A stretch of 64,000 nucleotides of DNA from Liriodendron chinense (lineage: Eukaryota; Streptophyta; Magnoliopsida; Magnoliales; Magnoliaceae), in contig ML058484.1 in assembly GCA_003013855.2 (NCBI GenBank), positions 5,133,344-5,197,343 of the forward strand, written 5' to 3'. The notes beneath the pieces are model-generated. The model did no database searches and was not told the origin of the DNA. It saw nothing but the letters and a program-made list of their open reading frames with translations. The position numbers and the translations under genes are program-made. Of this stretch, positions 11,921 to 22,117 are shown one piece after another. Each line of letters begins with the position of its first letter. Positions within the stretch are counted from its first letter, which is position 1.

Positions 11921-12379
11921 CGTGGGAAATTTAGAGATAAATATAAGAGTGATGCAAGGCAGCGTGCCATCTCTGCATTGAGTTAGCTATTTTGTTATCT
12001 AAATCAAAGTCAAATAAAACAATTTTGTTATCTGAATCAAAATCAAATAAAACACTTGACTGTGACATCCATGCCATCCGTAAGGTAGGCTCCATTTTGT
12101 GGATGCCCTTTATCAAATCTCTTAGATGTCTATGAATCCGGTCCATTCATTTGTTCAAAAAATAGGTCAATCAGGGGGACCAAACTGATCACAATTGGGA
12201 AAGGTCCCAGCAAACAGCAATGGTCGTTTTTTTTTCCCATTAAAAATTGAGGGAAAGAAAAAATTATTTTCCTCGTTTGCTTTTCAACAAGAACTTCCTA
12301 GAAATTTAGGATTTATTTTCAAGTTTGTTGAATGACAAAGCAAAAAACTTCTTTCGAAAAAAATATAGGTATTCACTAG

Positions 12380-12765
12380 CATGTGCCAGATTAGCTCGTG
12401 GCACATGTAGGATGCTTAGAGATGAAAATAGCACATGTGGCATACACAACATACGTAAGCACTTGAAGCTGAATTGTGGCACGTGTGGTACATGTGTGGC
12501 ACAAGACATCATTGCCACATTTGACATAATAGCACTTCCGCACATTGGCACACCATTCGCGCATTGCATATTTGAGAATTGAAGATGGACAATGGCACCT
12601 ATGGCACATTAGCGCACATGGGTGCTTTGCACATGTGGGGCACAAGTAAGATGAATGGTTGTACATGTAGCAGAATAGCACATGTAAGGTGCAAGAGAAG
12701 ATGGATGGTGACACATGTAAAATGTACTATCTCATTTAGCACATGTGAGGCGATTGAACATGGAT
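12380..12765. repeat. Cluster of GCACATGTG-type motifs
   Basis: More than ten copies of GCACATGT, ACATGTGG, GGCACGTGTGG and close variants fall within about 390 bp, in irregular spacing and both orientations. The core is near-palindromic (GCACATGTGC). A related cluster lies at 20940-21300. The short frames over the region come from this simple composition. Confidence 0.6.
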
Positions 12766-13244
12766 AGTAGCGCATTTGGGCTTTAACCCTTGAGAAACCC
12801 ATTTTCCTTCCATAATGGGAAAATGTGCTTCTTAGGGGTGGGGGTGGGAAAATAAATTTATTTATTTTGTAACAAAGAAGGTGGGAAATGGCATTTCCCA
12901 CAAAGAATGCCTTAAAAAACAGAGGAAAGTGAGTTTCAAGGGAAACACCATTTCCTGTTCCATGAATCCAAACAAAGTAGCCATCAACCCTTTCAATTCT
13001 CAGCATTCCACAAAGTAGTCATTAGCCCTCTAAAATTCTCAGCAAAATTTACCAGGTGAAATGGAAAATCAAACAGCCCTTAAAAACTGCTAAATCTAAA
13101 TTTCCAAAGTTACAAGAGCTAACTTTTGCTTTTTAACCATTGACCTGTAAATATTTTTATGGTCAGGAACATGTAAACATGCATTCTTTATGCAAGTTTT
13201 GATTTCTAGGGGGGAAAAAACACCAAACTTCTTTTAACTTCCCT

Positions 13245-13985
13245 TATTTGTAGCCCTTTCAATTCTCAAAAGATATAAGGTGTCGTTGTGTAATGAATTA
13301 GAGATTTATGCTTAGTAAACAAATTTATTAGCGGAAAGCATATTAATCATTTAACTTCATAACCTTTGCTTCTCATGACTTTTATTTAATCATTTTGTAG
13401 CAACTGGCTCAATAGAAATATCGGTTGGCTGAATTTGCAAAAGATGCAAAGTTTACAAAGGATCAAGTGTATGCTAAGATATTGAGGACCACACATTGTG
13501 TTCAATATTGGGTCCGGAAGAAAAACAGCTTCTTGCACACAATGAAACTTTCCATCCGGGCAAATTGATTCGGTGCAAAGTATTATTTCCTTGAGTCTTC
13601 AGCAGTAAAGACACTAGTTAAAGATATTTCTCACAAGTATTGTCCCATGATGAAAGAAGCTCGCATTAACGCTTACATTAGAAGGATGAAATAAGTTGTA
13701 ACTCACATTGACACTTACATTAGCTTGTCGCTCCGCACGGTTTGGTTTCCACTAATCCAATCCAAAAGGACCGATAAGTAGGTAAAAGACTAAGAAAAAA
13801 AAAAGTTTCCTATGACTACTTCCACTTTGATATGCAAAGATAACCTTAATTCTATGAAGCAGTCATTAGCCCTTTCAATTCTCAGCAAAAGATATAAGGT
13901 GTTGGTAGGTAATGAAATGGAGATTTCTGCTTACTGGTATGTAATGAATTGGAGATTTCTGCTTACTAAACAAACTTATCATCAG
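13245..13985. repeat. Duplicated block around a unique segment
   Basis: A segment reading AGCCCTTTCAATTCTCA, then AGATATAAGGTG, then AATGAATTAGAGATTT at 13250-13330 recurs at 13868-13985. The second copy has an extra internal tandem duplication of GAGATTTCTGCTTACT. Shorter related pieces (AGTCATTAGCCCT) occur near 12975 and 13015. This suggests local duplication of a repeat fragment. There is no coding potential. Confidence 0.55.
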
Positions 13986-14522
13986 TTGGTCGTAGAACCA
14001 AATAAACCCATTTGGAACCAACCACTGATAGATGCAGGAGAGGCTCAGTTCAAGTTTTAAAACATTGTCCACACCACTTCAAAATTAGCAAAAAATGCAC
14101 TAATCATTTCACCCAACTTGATTTCAGTACACGCATGAATCATTTGTCCACAAAAGATATTGCATGCGGTCTCAAGAAGAATTAGATCACCAATGCCAAC
14201 CCAAATGTAACAATACGAGGATCCATGTGCAAGCACCCTGCTGATAGCCATAAAATGGATGCTTGAAACACAAAATATTCAATGGTCCAAATTCAAAACA
14301 CAATTATTGGAGAGACCCAAATAGTCCACTCGCCCTGATATTGGGCTACCTTGTCTACAGTGAGAACCACAATATGTACAGCTGAGAATGCAGTACAAGT
14401 ATGCCATAAATGTACTGCAGAATCCCAAGGAACCACAGTGAGATTGAGCAATTAAATGGCATTTCAAAGTACACCCAACCTGAGCATTAATAAAGTGGAA
14501 AAATAAAAGGGCAGTTATTTAA
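13986..14522. other. Intergenic, nothing recognised
   Basis: AT-rich sequence with only short shadow frames. I see no element ends, RNA gene or coding homology. Confidence 0.4.
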
Positions 14523-14812
14523 TACTCTGGTAGCATAATATGCTTGATACACAGGCACTCAAAGATTGTAAACATGGCATACATTAACTCAAATTAAACC
14601 ACCAAAATTGTGCAACCCACTGTCCCTAGATCAGTCCAAAATCAGATTGGTTGAACAATTCTAACATCTGATTTACTAGAAACTTTTTGGTTGATATTTT
14701 GTTGATATAGGACCATTGGATATTTTTCATTTCTAGCCACCCATAAATGTCCACCAATCCAATAGTCAGATAATCAAATAATCTTAGTATTTGATTCAAG
14801 ATGCGCCCAGAC
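14523..14812. mobile_element. TIR element fragment, same family as 55649-56508
   Basis: From AATACTCTGGTAGCATAATATGC through GCTTGATACACAGGCAC, AAAATCAGATTGGTTGAAC and CATTGGATATTTTTCAT it matches the left part of the element at 55649 in the same order. It ends near 14810 without the right terminal repeat, so it looks like a truncated copy. Confidence 0.6.
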
Positions 14813-15204
14813 TGGGACCCATACTTTGGGCAGTGTCATTTGAATTACTTGTATGCAAAGAATGCAATTCCTAAGAAATTTTTAAGCTCCAGCATATCAT
14901 CCACCACACCCTGCCAGACAACCAGAATATCAAAGTCTTTCTCAAAATCATATTGCAATTTTCTTTTTTAGCATTAACAGAGGGTGGGTTCCCAATTGCA
15001 ATCATGCTAATTGGAGGTTGAACCAAGAACCAATAAGGTTCAGTTACCAGTCGGGTAGCCATCAGGCCTGTGGACCTATGCTTTGAGTCAGAAAAGAGCA
15101 TTTAAATGGTCAGGGCCACCCAATAGATGGGTTGCACACACATTTGACACCATGATGGTGTGTAAACAAGCTCTCTTACATGCATGTGGCTTAGGAAACC
15201 TCAT

Positions 15205-15270
15205 TCCTTTGCTAGAATCATCATCATCATCATCATTTAACCCTCATCCCAACTAATTAAGGCTTTGCTA
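15205..15270 (-). mobile_element. RTE-type LINE 3' end remnant
   Basis: A (CAT)n run followed by CCCTCATCCCAACTAATTAAGG is the reverse complement of the characteristic 3' end of plant RTE LINEs, an ATTGGGATAAGG-like sequence followed by a short (GAT)n tail. Only the terminal 60 bp remains. Confidence 0.5.
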
Positions 15271-15989
15271 GAACAATAAATATATATTTAATCTCATGTC
15301 TAGTGCTGCATGGTTCCACTCTGCAAGAACTCCGAATCATTCTCTTGATCATCATAAGAATATTCTTATGATGTTCAATATTCTCTTGAACATCATAAGA
15401 ATATTCTTATATATTATATATAGAATTTTTATTAAAAAAGCTAAATATGCATATAAAAATATTAAAAACTAAATGAACCCAAGCCGATTTTAACCGGATC
15501 CAATCCAATTTTAACTGGGTCCAAGTTGTTGGACCCAATTGGGACCTGACTAGACCGAAATTTCAAACAGGGTCCAAAAAGGTAAGACCTAAACCCAGCC
15601 CGATTTCTTGACAAGTCCAAAGAGTTGTACCCAGACCATTAAAATCGGGTCGGTTTCATTGGGTACCTACAGTCTAGGTACCCAATGACGGCCCTATTCA
15701 AACGCAGCTGAAATAATCACCATTACCATTGTAGCTTTGTCCCAACTGTTTGGCAGCAGCTTTGTGTCTAAGGAAATATCCAAGGGCAAGTGAACTAGCC
15801 CTAGGTCCCTTTTCACCACCCCAATCCAAATCCTAGATTTTCCTCGCATCCTCTTTCCAGACCCTTCAAACCTCTAATCAAGATTCACCTCTTCGATTGC
15901 AATTGGCTCTCCATCATTCTAGACCAATTCTAGACCCTTCAAACCTCTAATCAAGATTCACCCTTTTGAGAAAGGTATCGAAACTTTTA
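15271..15989. other. Intergenic with short duplications
   Basis: AATATTCTTATGATGTTCAATATTC-like sequence around 15355-15410 is locally repeated and inverted. An ACCGGATCCAATCC/AACTGGGTCCAA-rich stretch lies at 15480-15690. The segment AGACCCTTCAAACCTCTAATC occurs at about 15859 and again at about 15931. No gene seen. Confidence 0.4.
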
Positions 15990-16790
15990 TGAAAAAAGCC
16001 CACCAAAGACTCAAGCAGGAAAATCAACTACAACCCGAACACAGAAATTAAATTACAAATATCAATGGCCATAAAACAAGAGGCCCATTCCACCACATCT
16101 TGCTTAACCCTTCCAACCACCTTTGACACCAACTCACTCATATTCCGAAAACACCTATTGTTCCTCTGCCCCCAAATAACCCATAAATTGCCATCAAAGC
16201 TAGCCGCCACACTACCCTACCATCTTTTCCTGCCCTTCTTGTGTGCCACACCAAAAGGAATTCAACTGACCCTGCTATCACACATGGATTTTAAAGACAT
16301 CAAGAAAACTCTCTCACATTTTCTGAGCAAAGTGGCAATGAGTGAAAAGATGGCTTTTACTGACTCTGCATTATTCACAAACATTATACAAACATAGGGG
16401 AGCAACATCGACCTTCTTTGAAGATTATTAATTGTGAGCATCCTATTCCTACCTGCCAGCCACACGAATGCCACAACCTTGGGAGGGGCACCATACAACC
16501 AAATAAAGGAAGATTCATCACTTTCTCTCTCAGCAAGGATCCCCAAATCAAGCAGTCCAACTTATCTCTATTCCAAACCATTGCATTCCTTTCCCCCAAT
16601 GAAGGAGATCAACAACGAAGATTCTGCCAAACCACTGCACCTCCACAAATTGAGAAGCAACGGGCCACAATAATATCCTTTTCGGGAGAAAACCGAGCAA
16701 GCCTTGGGAACTCCACTTGAAGCTTGCTCTCATTTTCTAGGATGCCTTGTTCAAGCTTATGCTTGGTGAATCTATTGCCTTCTAATTGCC
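15990..16790 (-). mobile_element. L1-type LINE 3' fragment (zf-RVT region)
   Basis: Minus-strand broken frames read EFPRLARFSPEKDIIVA, then PPKVVAFVWLAGRNRMLTIN, then WVIWGQRNNRCFRN. These match the C-terminal zf-RVT part of plant L1 ORF2. Frameshifts separate the pieces, and the reverse transcriptase is absent. It is a 5'-truncated, dead copy. Confidence 0.75.
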
Positions 16791-16884
16791 ACAAATCTAT
16801 CCCATAAAGCATAGCTAGTCCAGTGGAGGAATTCTGCAATCCTCATTCTTCTAATTGCCACCAATCTCTTGCCTTCATAGCCAC

Positions 16885-17060
16885 GTTTTCTCTCATTGTT
16901 ACCCTCCCTCCTTCTCCCCCTCTTTTTCATCTCATTCAACTCCATTTCTCTTGTTGACTGATCCCACACTAGGCCTGAGCATGCATTACACGCTGGCCAT
17001 GCAGATGGCCCACCATTGATCATCACATAGATCAATGGTTTGTGCCGTTTAACATGGCTG
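16885..17060. repeat. Repeat fragment shared with 19570-19745
   Basis: CTCCCTCC-rich sequence, then CATCTCATTCAACTCCATTTC, then a GAGCATGCATTACACGCTGGCC segment and GATCATCACATAGATCAATGG, in the same order as at 19570-19745. The second copy adjoins an LTR-like sequence, so both may derive from one retroelement leader. Confidence 0.6.
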
Positions 17061-17349
17061 GTCCAGAGATTCAACTTTGGGCCTGTTTAGTAAAACTTAA
17101 TTTCAGCACTTACTACTGAAACAAGCCTTTTTCAATGATTTTTCTTAATTCAGATTGTTTGGTAAATCTAGAAATTTAAGTGCTTAATTTGAATATTCAC
17201 TGAAAAAATGGATTTATTTTTAAGCTTTCCTATTTTGACTTAACATAGAATGCAGTAAGTGATTTTGAGTCAAAATATTTTTAGAAATGACACCTCTACC
17301 ATTTTCAAAGTAACTTCCGTTGCAAGGTTTTTGGGCTAATTGCGTAGCT

Positions 17350-17901
17350 GCGGTGTTGACGTGACAAAGTCCCTTGAACCCCATCATTATGTATGTGTTA
17401 TATCCACCCCATCCATCCATTTTGCCACATCATTTTAGGGCATGAGACGAAACAGATGGTAGACCCAAAGCTCAAGTGAACCACACTACAGAAAGTTGGC
17501 ATGGCAACAATGACACCCACCGTTGAAACCTTCCAATTGAATCATCAATGATTTAAATCAGATAGATGGGTTGAGAAAAAAAAATCCAATTTATTTGTTT
17601 TCATGGGGACTCCTAGGGTGCACCATGATGTTTATCTGCCATCCAATCTGTTCATAAGGTTACACAGACCTGGATGAAGGGAAAACACAAATATCATATT
17701 GATCCAAAACTTATGTGGTCCCCAAGAAGTTTTCAATTGTAGGCATTCAATCTCCACTGTTTTCTGTGGTTTGGTCCACTTGAGCTTTATATCTGCCACA
17801 TTTTTTGGCTCATGGCCTAAAGTAATATAAAAAATGTATGGACGATGTGGATCTAATACATACAGGGCCCACAAAACTTTGTCACAGCAACACGGTACCG
17901 C
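17350..17901. mobile_element. Foldback (GTGGGCCC core) element A
   Basis: The core halves start at about 17371 and end at about 17872 and are inverted relative to each other: TATGTATGTGTTATATCCACCCC against GTGGATCTAATACATA. The outer arms GCGGTGTTGACGTGACAAAGT and its inverted counterpart (17879-17901) close the element. The middle holds the family's GATCCAAAACTTATGTGG and CACAGACCTGGATGAAGG segments. Non-coding. Confidence 0.72.
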
Positions 17902-17937
17902 AAAGGTGTCGTGTTATGGCCAGAGAATCTAGTGGAT

Positions 17938-18400
17938 TTCCCGCAAAAGCCTTTTGCAGGAAGTTCCTGCTACAGGAAGCTAGGTGGGGCCCACCATGAT
18001 GTTTGTGATAAATCCACTTTGTCCATCTGTTTTTCCATATCATTTTAGGACATAAGACCAAAAATTAGTTAGAGCCAAAGCTCAAGTGGGCTGTATAGCA
18101 GGAAATAGTGAGGATTGAACGTTCACCATTGAAACATTTGTAGGGCCACAAAAGTTTTGGATCAAGCTAATATATTTGTGTTTTCAGTTCGTCCCTGTAG
18201 GAATGGCCTTATGAACGGTATGGATGGCATATAAACATCACTGTGGACCCCAGGGAGGTTTCAACGGTAGGCATTTCCTTATCCACTTGAGTTTTGGATC
18301 TGCCTCATTTTTTTGTTCAATGTCCTAAAATGATCTGGAAAAATAAATGGACGGGGTAGATTTCTCACAAACACCATGGTGGGCCCCACCTAGGTTTTGA
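17938..18400. mobile_element. Foldback element B
   Basis: AGGTGGGGCCCACCATGATG (17982) is mirrored by CCATGGTGGGCCCCACCT (ending about 18393), with GTGATAAATCCAC/GTAGATTTCTCAC next inside. The left outer arm carries the GCAAAAGCC and GGAAGTTCCTGC motifs also seen in the copy at 46998-47545. Confidence 0.7.
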
Positions 18401-18464
18401 TCACTTTTGGAATAGAGCACAACTTGGCTGCAACGCAGAACCAGCAAGGTGGGTGCGACCTTGA

Positions 18465-18870
18465 CCGTGGGGCCCATCTTGATGTATGTATTTATATCCA
18501 CGCTGCCCTTCTATTTTTCCATATCACTTTATGGCATGAGCCCAAAAATGAAGAAGATACAAGTTTCAGGTGGACCACACCACAGGAAAAGGTGGTCGTT
18601 GAAAGCCCACCATTAAATACTTCCTAAGGTCCACCGTAGTGTTTGTTGACCATCCAACCTGTTGATAAAGTAACACAAACCTGGATGAAAGGAAGAAACA
18701 AATATCGGCTTGATCCAAAACTTGTGCGGCCCACGAAACATTTTTAATAGTCAATAACCACTCTTTCATGTGGTGTGGCCCACCTGAAACTTGTATCTGC
18801 TTTGTTTTCGGGCTCATGCCCTCAAATGAGCTGGAAACGTAGAGGCAGTCCACTTCTACTTTGGAAACGT
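18465..18870. mobile_element. Foldback element C, right side truncated
   Basis: The left core begins GGGCCCATCTTGATGTATG at about 18471. The interior order matches the family, down to CTCATGCCCTCAAATGAGCTGG (about 18820). The expected GATGTATG mirror and outer arm are missing. The 140-codon minus-strand frame at 18566-18988 is a by-product. Confidence 0.62.
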
Positions 18871-18914
18871 GGTCTAGCAAAGAATCCTCATAGTGTATAA
18901 CACGCCACCAAGGT

Positions 18915-19090
18915 CGGTGGTGTGTTGACGTGGCAAAGTTTTGTAGGCCCAACATGATGTATGTGTTATATCCACAGCGCCCATCCATTTGCTAGATCAT
19001 TTTCGGGCATGAGACCAAAAATAAGGAAATCCAAAGGTCAATTGGACCACACCACAGAAAGCAGTGGAATCGAATGCTTACATTGGTCAT
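18915..19090. mobile_element. Foldback element D, left half only
   Basis: The arm GGTGGTGTGTTGACGTGGCA plus core GTAGGCCCAACATGATGTATG matches element A's subfamily. It stops after CACAGAAAGCAGTGG, about one third into the core. Confidence 0.6.
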
Positions 19091-19362
19091 GTCATCGCCT
19101 CCATTACTCGCCCACCCGCTTGCCACTTTGACCAAGCCTCATCACAGCCTATGTTACTCATCTCCGCCGCCACATTACCTTTCATTTCTTGCCTTTGAAT
19201 AAATGTTTCATATGCCTCTCCAAACTCAAGTTCCCCTTTTTCTAAGCACCTTGAGTTTGAAGGCGGATGTTAAAGTATTTTCTTATTATAATAAATAGAT
19301 TATGTTGCCTTTTGTTGAAAGCTAGGCATCATCAGTAGAGGATGCTCCAGCTTGAGGGGGAG
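19091..19362 (+). mobile_element. Probable LTR-retrotransposon internal 3' end with PPT
   Basis: Ends in CTTGAGGGGGAG (19351-19362), a typical polypurine tract for plant Copia elements directly before an LTR that opens TGCTGGAAG. The body carries no recognisable coding frame. Confidence 0.45.
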
Positions 19363-19665
19363 TGCTGGAAGGTTGAGAGTTGAATAGGTTTATAGCCTAG
19401 TGGAGTAGCTATTGAATAAGGTCCATAGGGCCCAAGCCCATATAATATAGCCTACTAAGGGCTTACATGGTTTGCACACGCGTTAAGTTGTTATAAAAGG
19501 AGAGAGGAGGCTAGGGTTTTCACAACCTCACTCCATCTCACATTCTCTAATTGCAATTTTCTACTCTCTCTCTCTCTCCCTCTCTCCCTCCCTCCCTCCC
19601 TTCTCTTCCATCTCATTCATCTCCATTTCTAGGGTTTTCTCAACCTCACTCCATCTCACTAGGCC
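19363..19665 (+). mobile_element. Copia-like LTR fragment with TATA box
   Basis: Begins TGCTGGAAGG right after the polypurine tract and contains TTATAAAAGG (TATA box 19492-19499), followed by a CT-rich leader (19560-19605). No matching 3' terminus or second LTR was found, so it is truncated. Confidence 0.5.
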
Positions 19666-19745
19666 AGAGTGTGCATTGCATGTTGGCCTTGTAGATGGCC
19701 TACCACTGATCATCGCATAGATCAATGGTTGGTGTCATTTAACCG
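19570..19745. repeat. Second copy of the 16885-17060 repeat
   Basis: CT-rich sequence, CATCTCATTCATCTCCATTTC, GTGTGCATTGCATGTTGGCC and GATCATCGCATAGATCAATGG follow in the same order as in the first copy. It overlaps the LTR-like leader. Confidence 0.6.
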
Positions 19746-20234
19746 GTTGCACCAAGTATCATGATATTTTGCGCCAAATTAGACTAATTAATCATGAAGT
19801 ATGATAAAATGTCATGATATTTGGTGCAACCATATGCGCCCTAAAAAACCTCCATTTTGGTTTTAATAATTTTTAAGCCACTATATTCAATAAAGCCTTC
19901 CTCCAAACCTCCAATTGTCCCTTGTCCTCCCTTATACCTCCAAATGGAGCCAAAAGGTGTTGACGAATATTTAAAAAAAGAAAGCAATACCAAGGATAAA
20001 ATGAAAAACTAATATCATGAGAGAAAGCCCAACCTCATAAAAATCCAACATTTCTAAAATTGCAACCACCATGAATAATCATTCAAAAATATCTTGCGCA
20101 TTGATGTATTAAAAAAAAGGCATAAAAATTCATTGTCGACATCAGACAAAGAATTAGTCTAGCAATGAAATGTGATCATTCGTAAAACCAAACCCAAGTC
20201 TAAGAAATCCTAACCAAGAATGCTCTCATTCTCT
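19746..20234. other. Intergenic and eL29 3' flank
   Basis: A short inverted sequence ATCATGATATTTTG/CATGATATTTGGTGCAAC lies at 19758-19835. The rest is AT-rich. On the minus strand, 20234 down to about 20000 is the expected eL29 3' UTR. Confidence 0.4.
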
Positions 20235-20315
20235 CTATTCTTCCTCCTCCGACGCTCCATTCTTCTTGTTATGCTTCCTAGCGTACCTTTGGTTCCTCAG
20301 AAATTTGGGGTCCAT
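20235..20315 (-). CDS. RPL29: eL29 exon 2 (coding end)
   Basis: Twenty-seven codons including TAG at 20237-20235. The segment MDPKFLRNQRYARK is the most conserved part of plant eL29, followed by a short acidic tail (EEEE). The acceptor AG is at 20317-20316. Confidence 0.93.
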   Translation of the reverse strand: MDPKFLRNQRYARKHNKKNGASEEEE

Positions 20316-22086
20316 CTAACAAAAAACAAACATAAATCAGAAAAATAAAAGCACGCAAAGCATAGAAAACGATTGACAAAAAGACTAACAAAGAAAAGGC
20401 CAATGCCAAGTGCACAAACATACGAAAAACATAAGTTGCTGACAGAAAACGCAGGAAAACAAAACCCAATAAAAAATTAAAATAGAAATCCATGAAGAAA
20501 CAAAAGTCCACTAATAAATGAGGCCAAATTAAGCTCATCACTCCATGAACCACGCATAGTTGATGAGTTCATTTTGCTTATGTGGTTACTCAAGCTCATC
20601 CAATGTGTGTCACCCATGGGGCCACCACATCCAAAGATGTTGGGATGACCGAACTGTCCTATTATGGTGCCAGCCATTCCGAATAGATCACAATCCATTT
20701 TGATCATGTTCTCACCAAAGCTCATCCGATGTGGGATGGTGGAATGATCAGAACCATCCTCTTATGGTGCTATTGTTGTGGACCACAATCCAAAAATCAC
20801 AAAGAATGGATGCATCAAAACATCCATATGCATAGATACATCTAACATCAATGTGTAGTTGAATAGACCATTAGAAGAAGGGGGAAAAAACTTTTTAACA
20901 ATTAACATTCTAACCCTATGGTGTTATTGTTGTTGGACAACTTGGATGCTCACAAAGTTACGTACCATACATGTTTCCTATACATGTTGTGTTGCACATA
21001 ACGTGCCAATCATGCTATGTTAGACACATAGCATCACAACACGTGCACGCCAGTTAACGCATGTTGAACAGGGAGCAGTGGAACATAATAGGGAGTTTAA
21101 GATGGTTGGTGGCACATGTAGCATTACAACGCATGTGCACATCAATTGATGCATGTGAAATGCTTGACGATTGTTGGTGGCATATGCGGTCCGCATGGGG
21201 GCTTAAATATGGACAGTCGCACATGTAAAACAAGAGACGCATGAGATGCATGTGTGCAGAACATTAAGTTCCTACATGCACCATACAAGACTTTTAGCAT
21301 GTATAGCCTATCTGACCCTTCTAGCAAGAATGGTTTATCCTTGCTTAGCAGTCATATTTTGAGTATATGGTGTGCTCACTGTCCTCATTTTGTGTGAAAA
21401 AAGAGCTTGACACAACCCATGCAACTGTTGCCTATGCAAGACAACTTGTGCAATACAAGACTTTGTGAGCATCCAAACGGCCCCATACAAATCGATACGT
21501 CTAACCCCAGATTATTGGTTCAAACAACCCTTTTTGAAGTATGCAAGTCATGCAATATTTCAAAAAGGTTACATTACAACCATTACATAATGGTAACGAC
21601 GGTGTCCGTTACGCAATACGGGCCAATAACTCCTGATTTGAAAAGGAAAAAAAAAAAACGGCCATAATAAAAAGATTTTTTGACTGTTACAGGGCCATAA
21701 AGGCCACTATGGCCTATATTGTAATGGCCATGAGGTTGGCCATAACGGCAACCATTATTGTTACTGAATAACCTAGTATGTATGGTTGAACAAATCATTA
21801 AAAATAATCTTTCCAACCATTGACATTCTACTCATGCATATCAATGGGCATGATCATCCTTTAAAAATGATTATTGGTTACGGTCCATCTCCGACCCACC
21901 CAGGAGTTGGTTGGATCCAATCATATCAACATGCATGCATTTGGGCCCACGAGGCAATGCATGTGGTGCACCTAAGTTAGGGCTTCAAAAACATTAATCC
22001 CTCAGGGCTATTTTGATGCTCGTGAAGTTGTATACTGCACAACCTATGCCAGCAAGACAGCATGTGCATACTTTGTCAAACTCCCT

Positions 22087-22117
<31 letters not shown>

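Noticed and set aside
12599..13006. 135-codon minus-strand frame
   Set aside because: Runs through the ACATGTG motif cluster and a poly-C-like stretch. Opposing frames are also open and there is no homology.
18566..18988. 140-codon minus-strand frame
   Set aside because: Lies wholly in foldback elements C and D. Similar frames arise in other copies because the core is GC-biased and palindromic. No domain.
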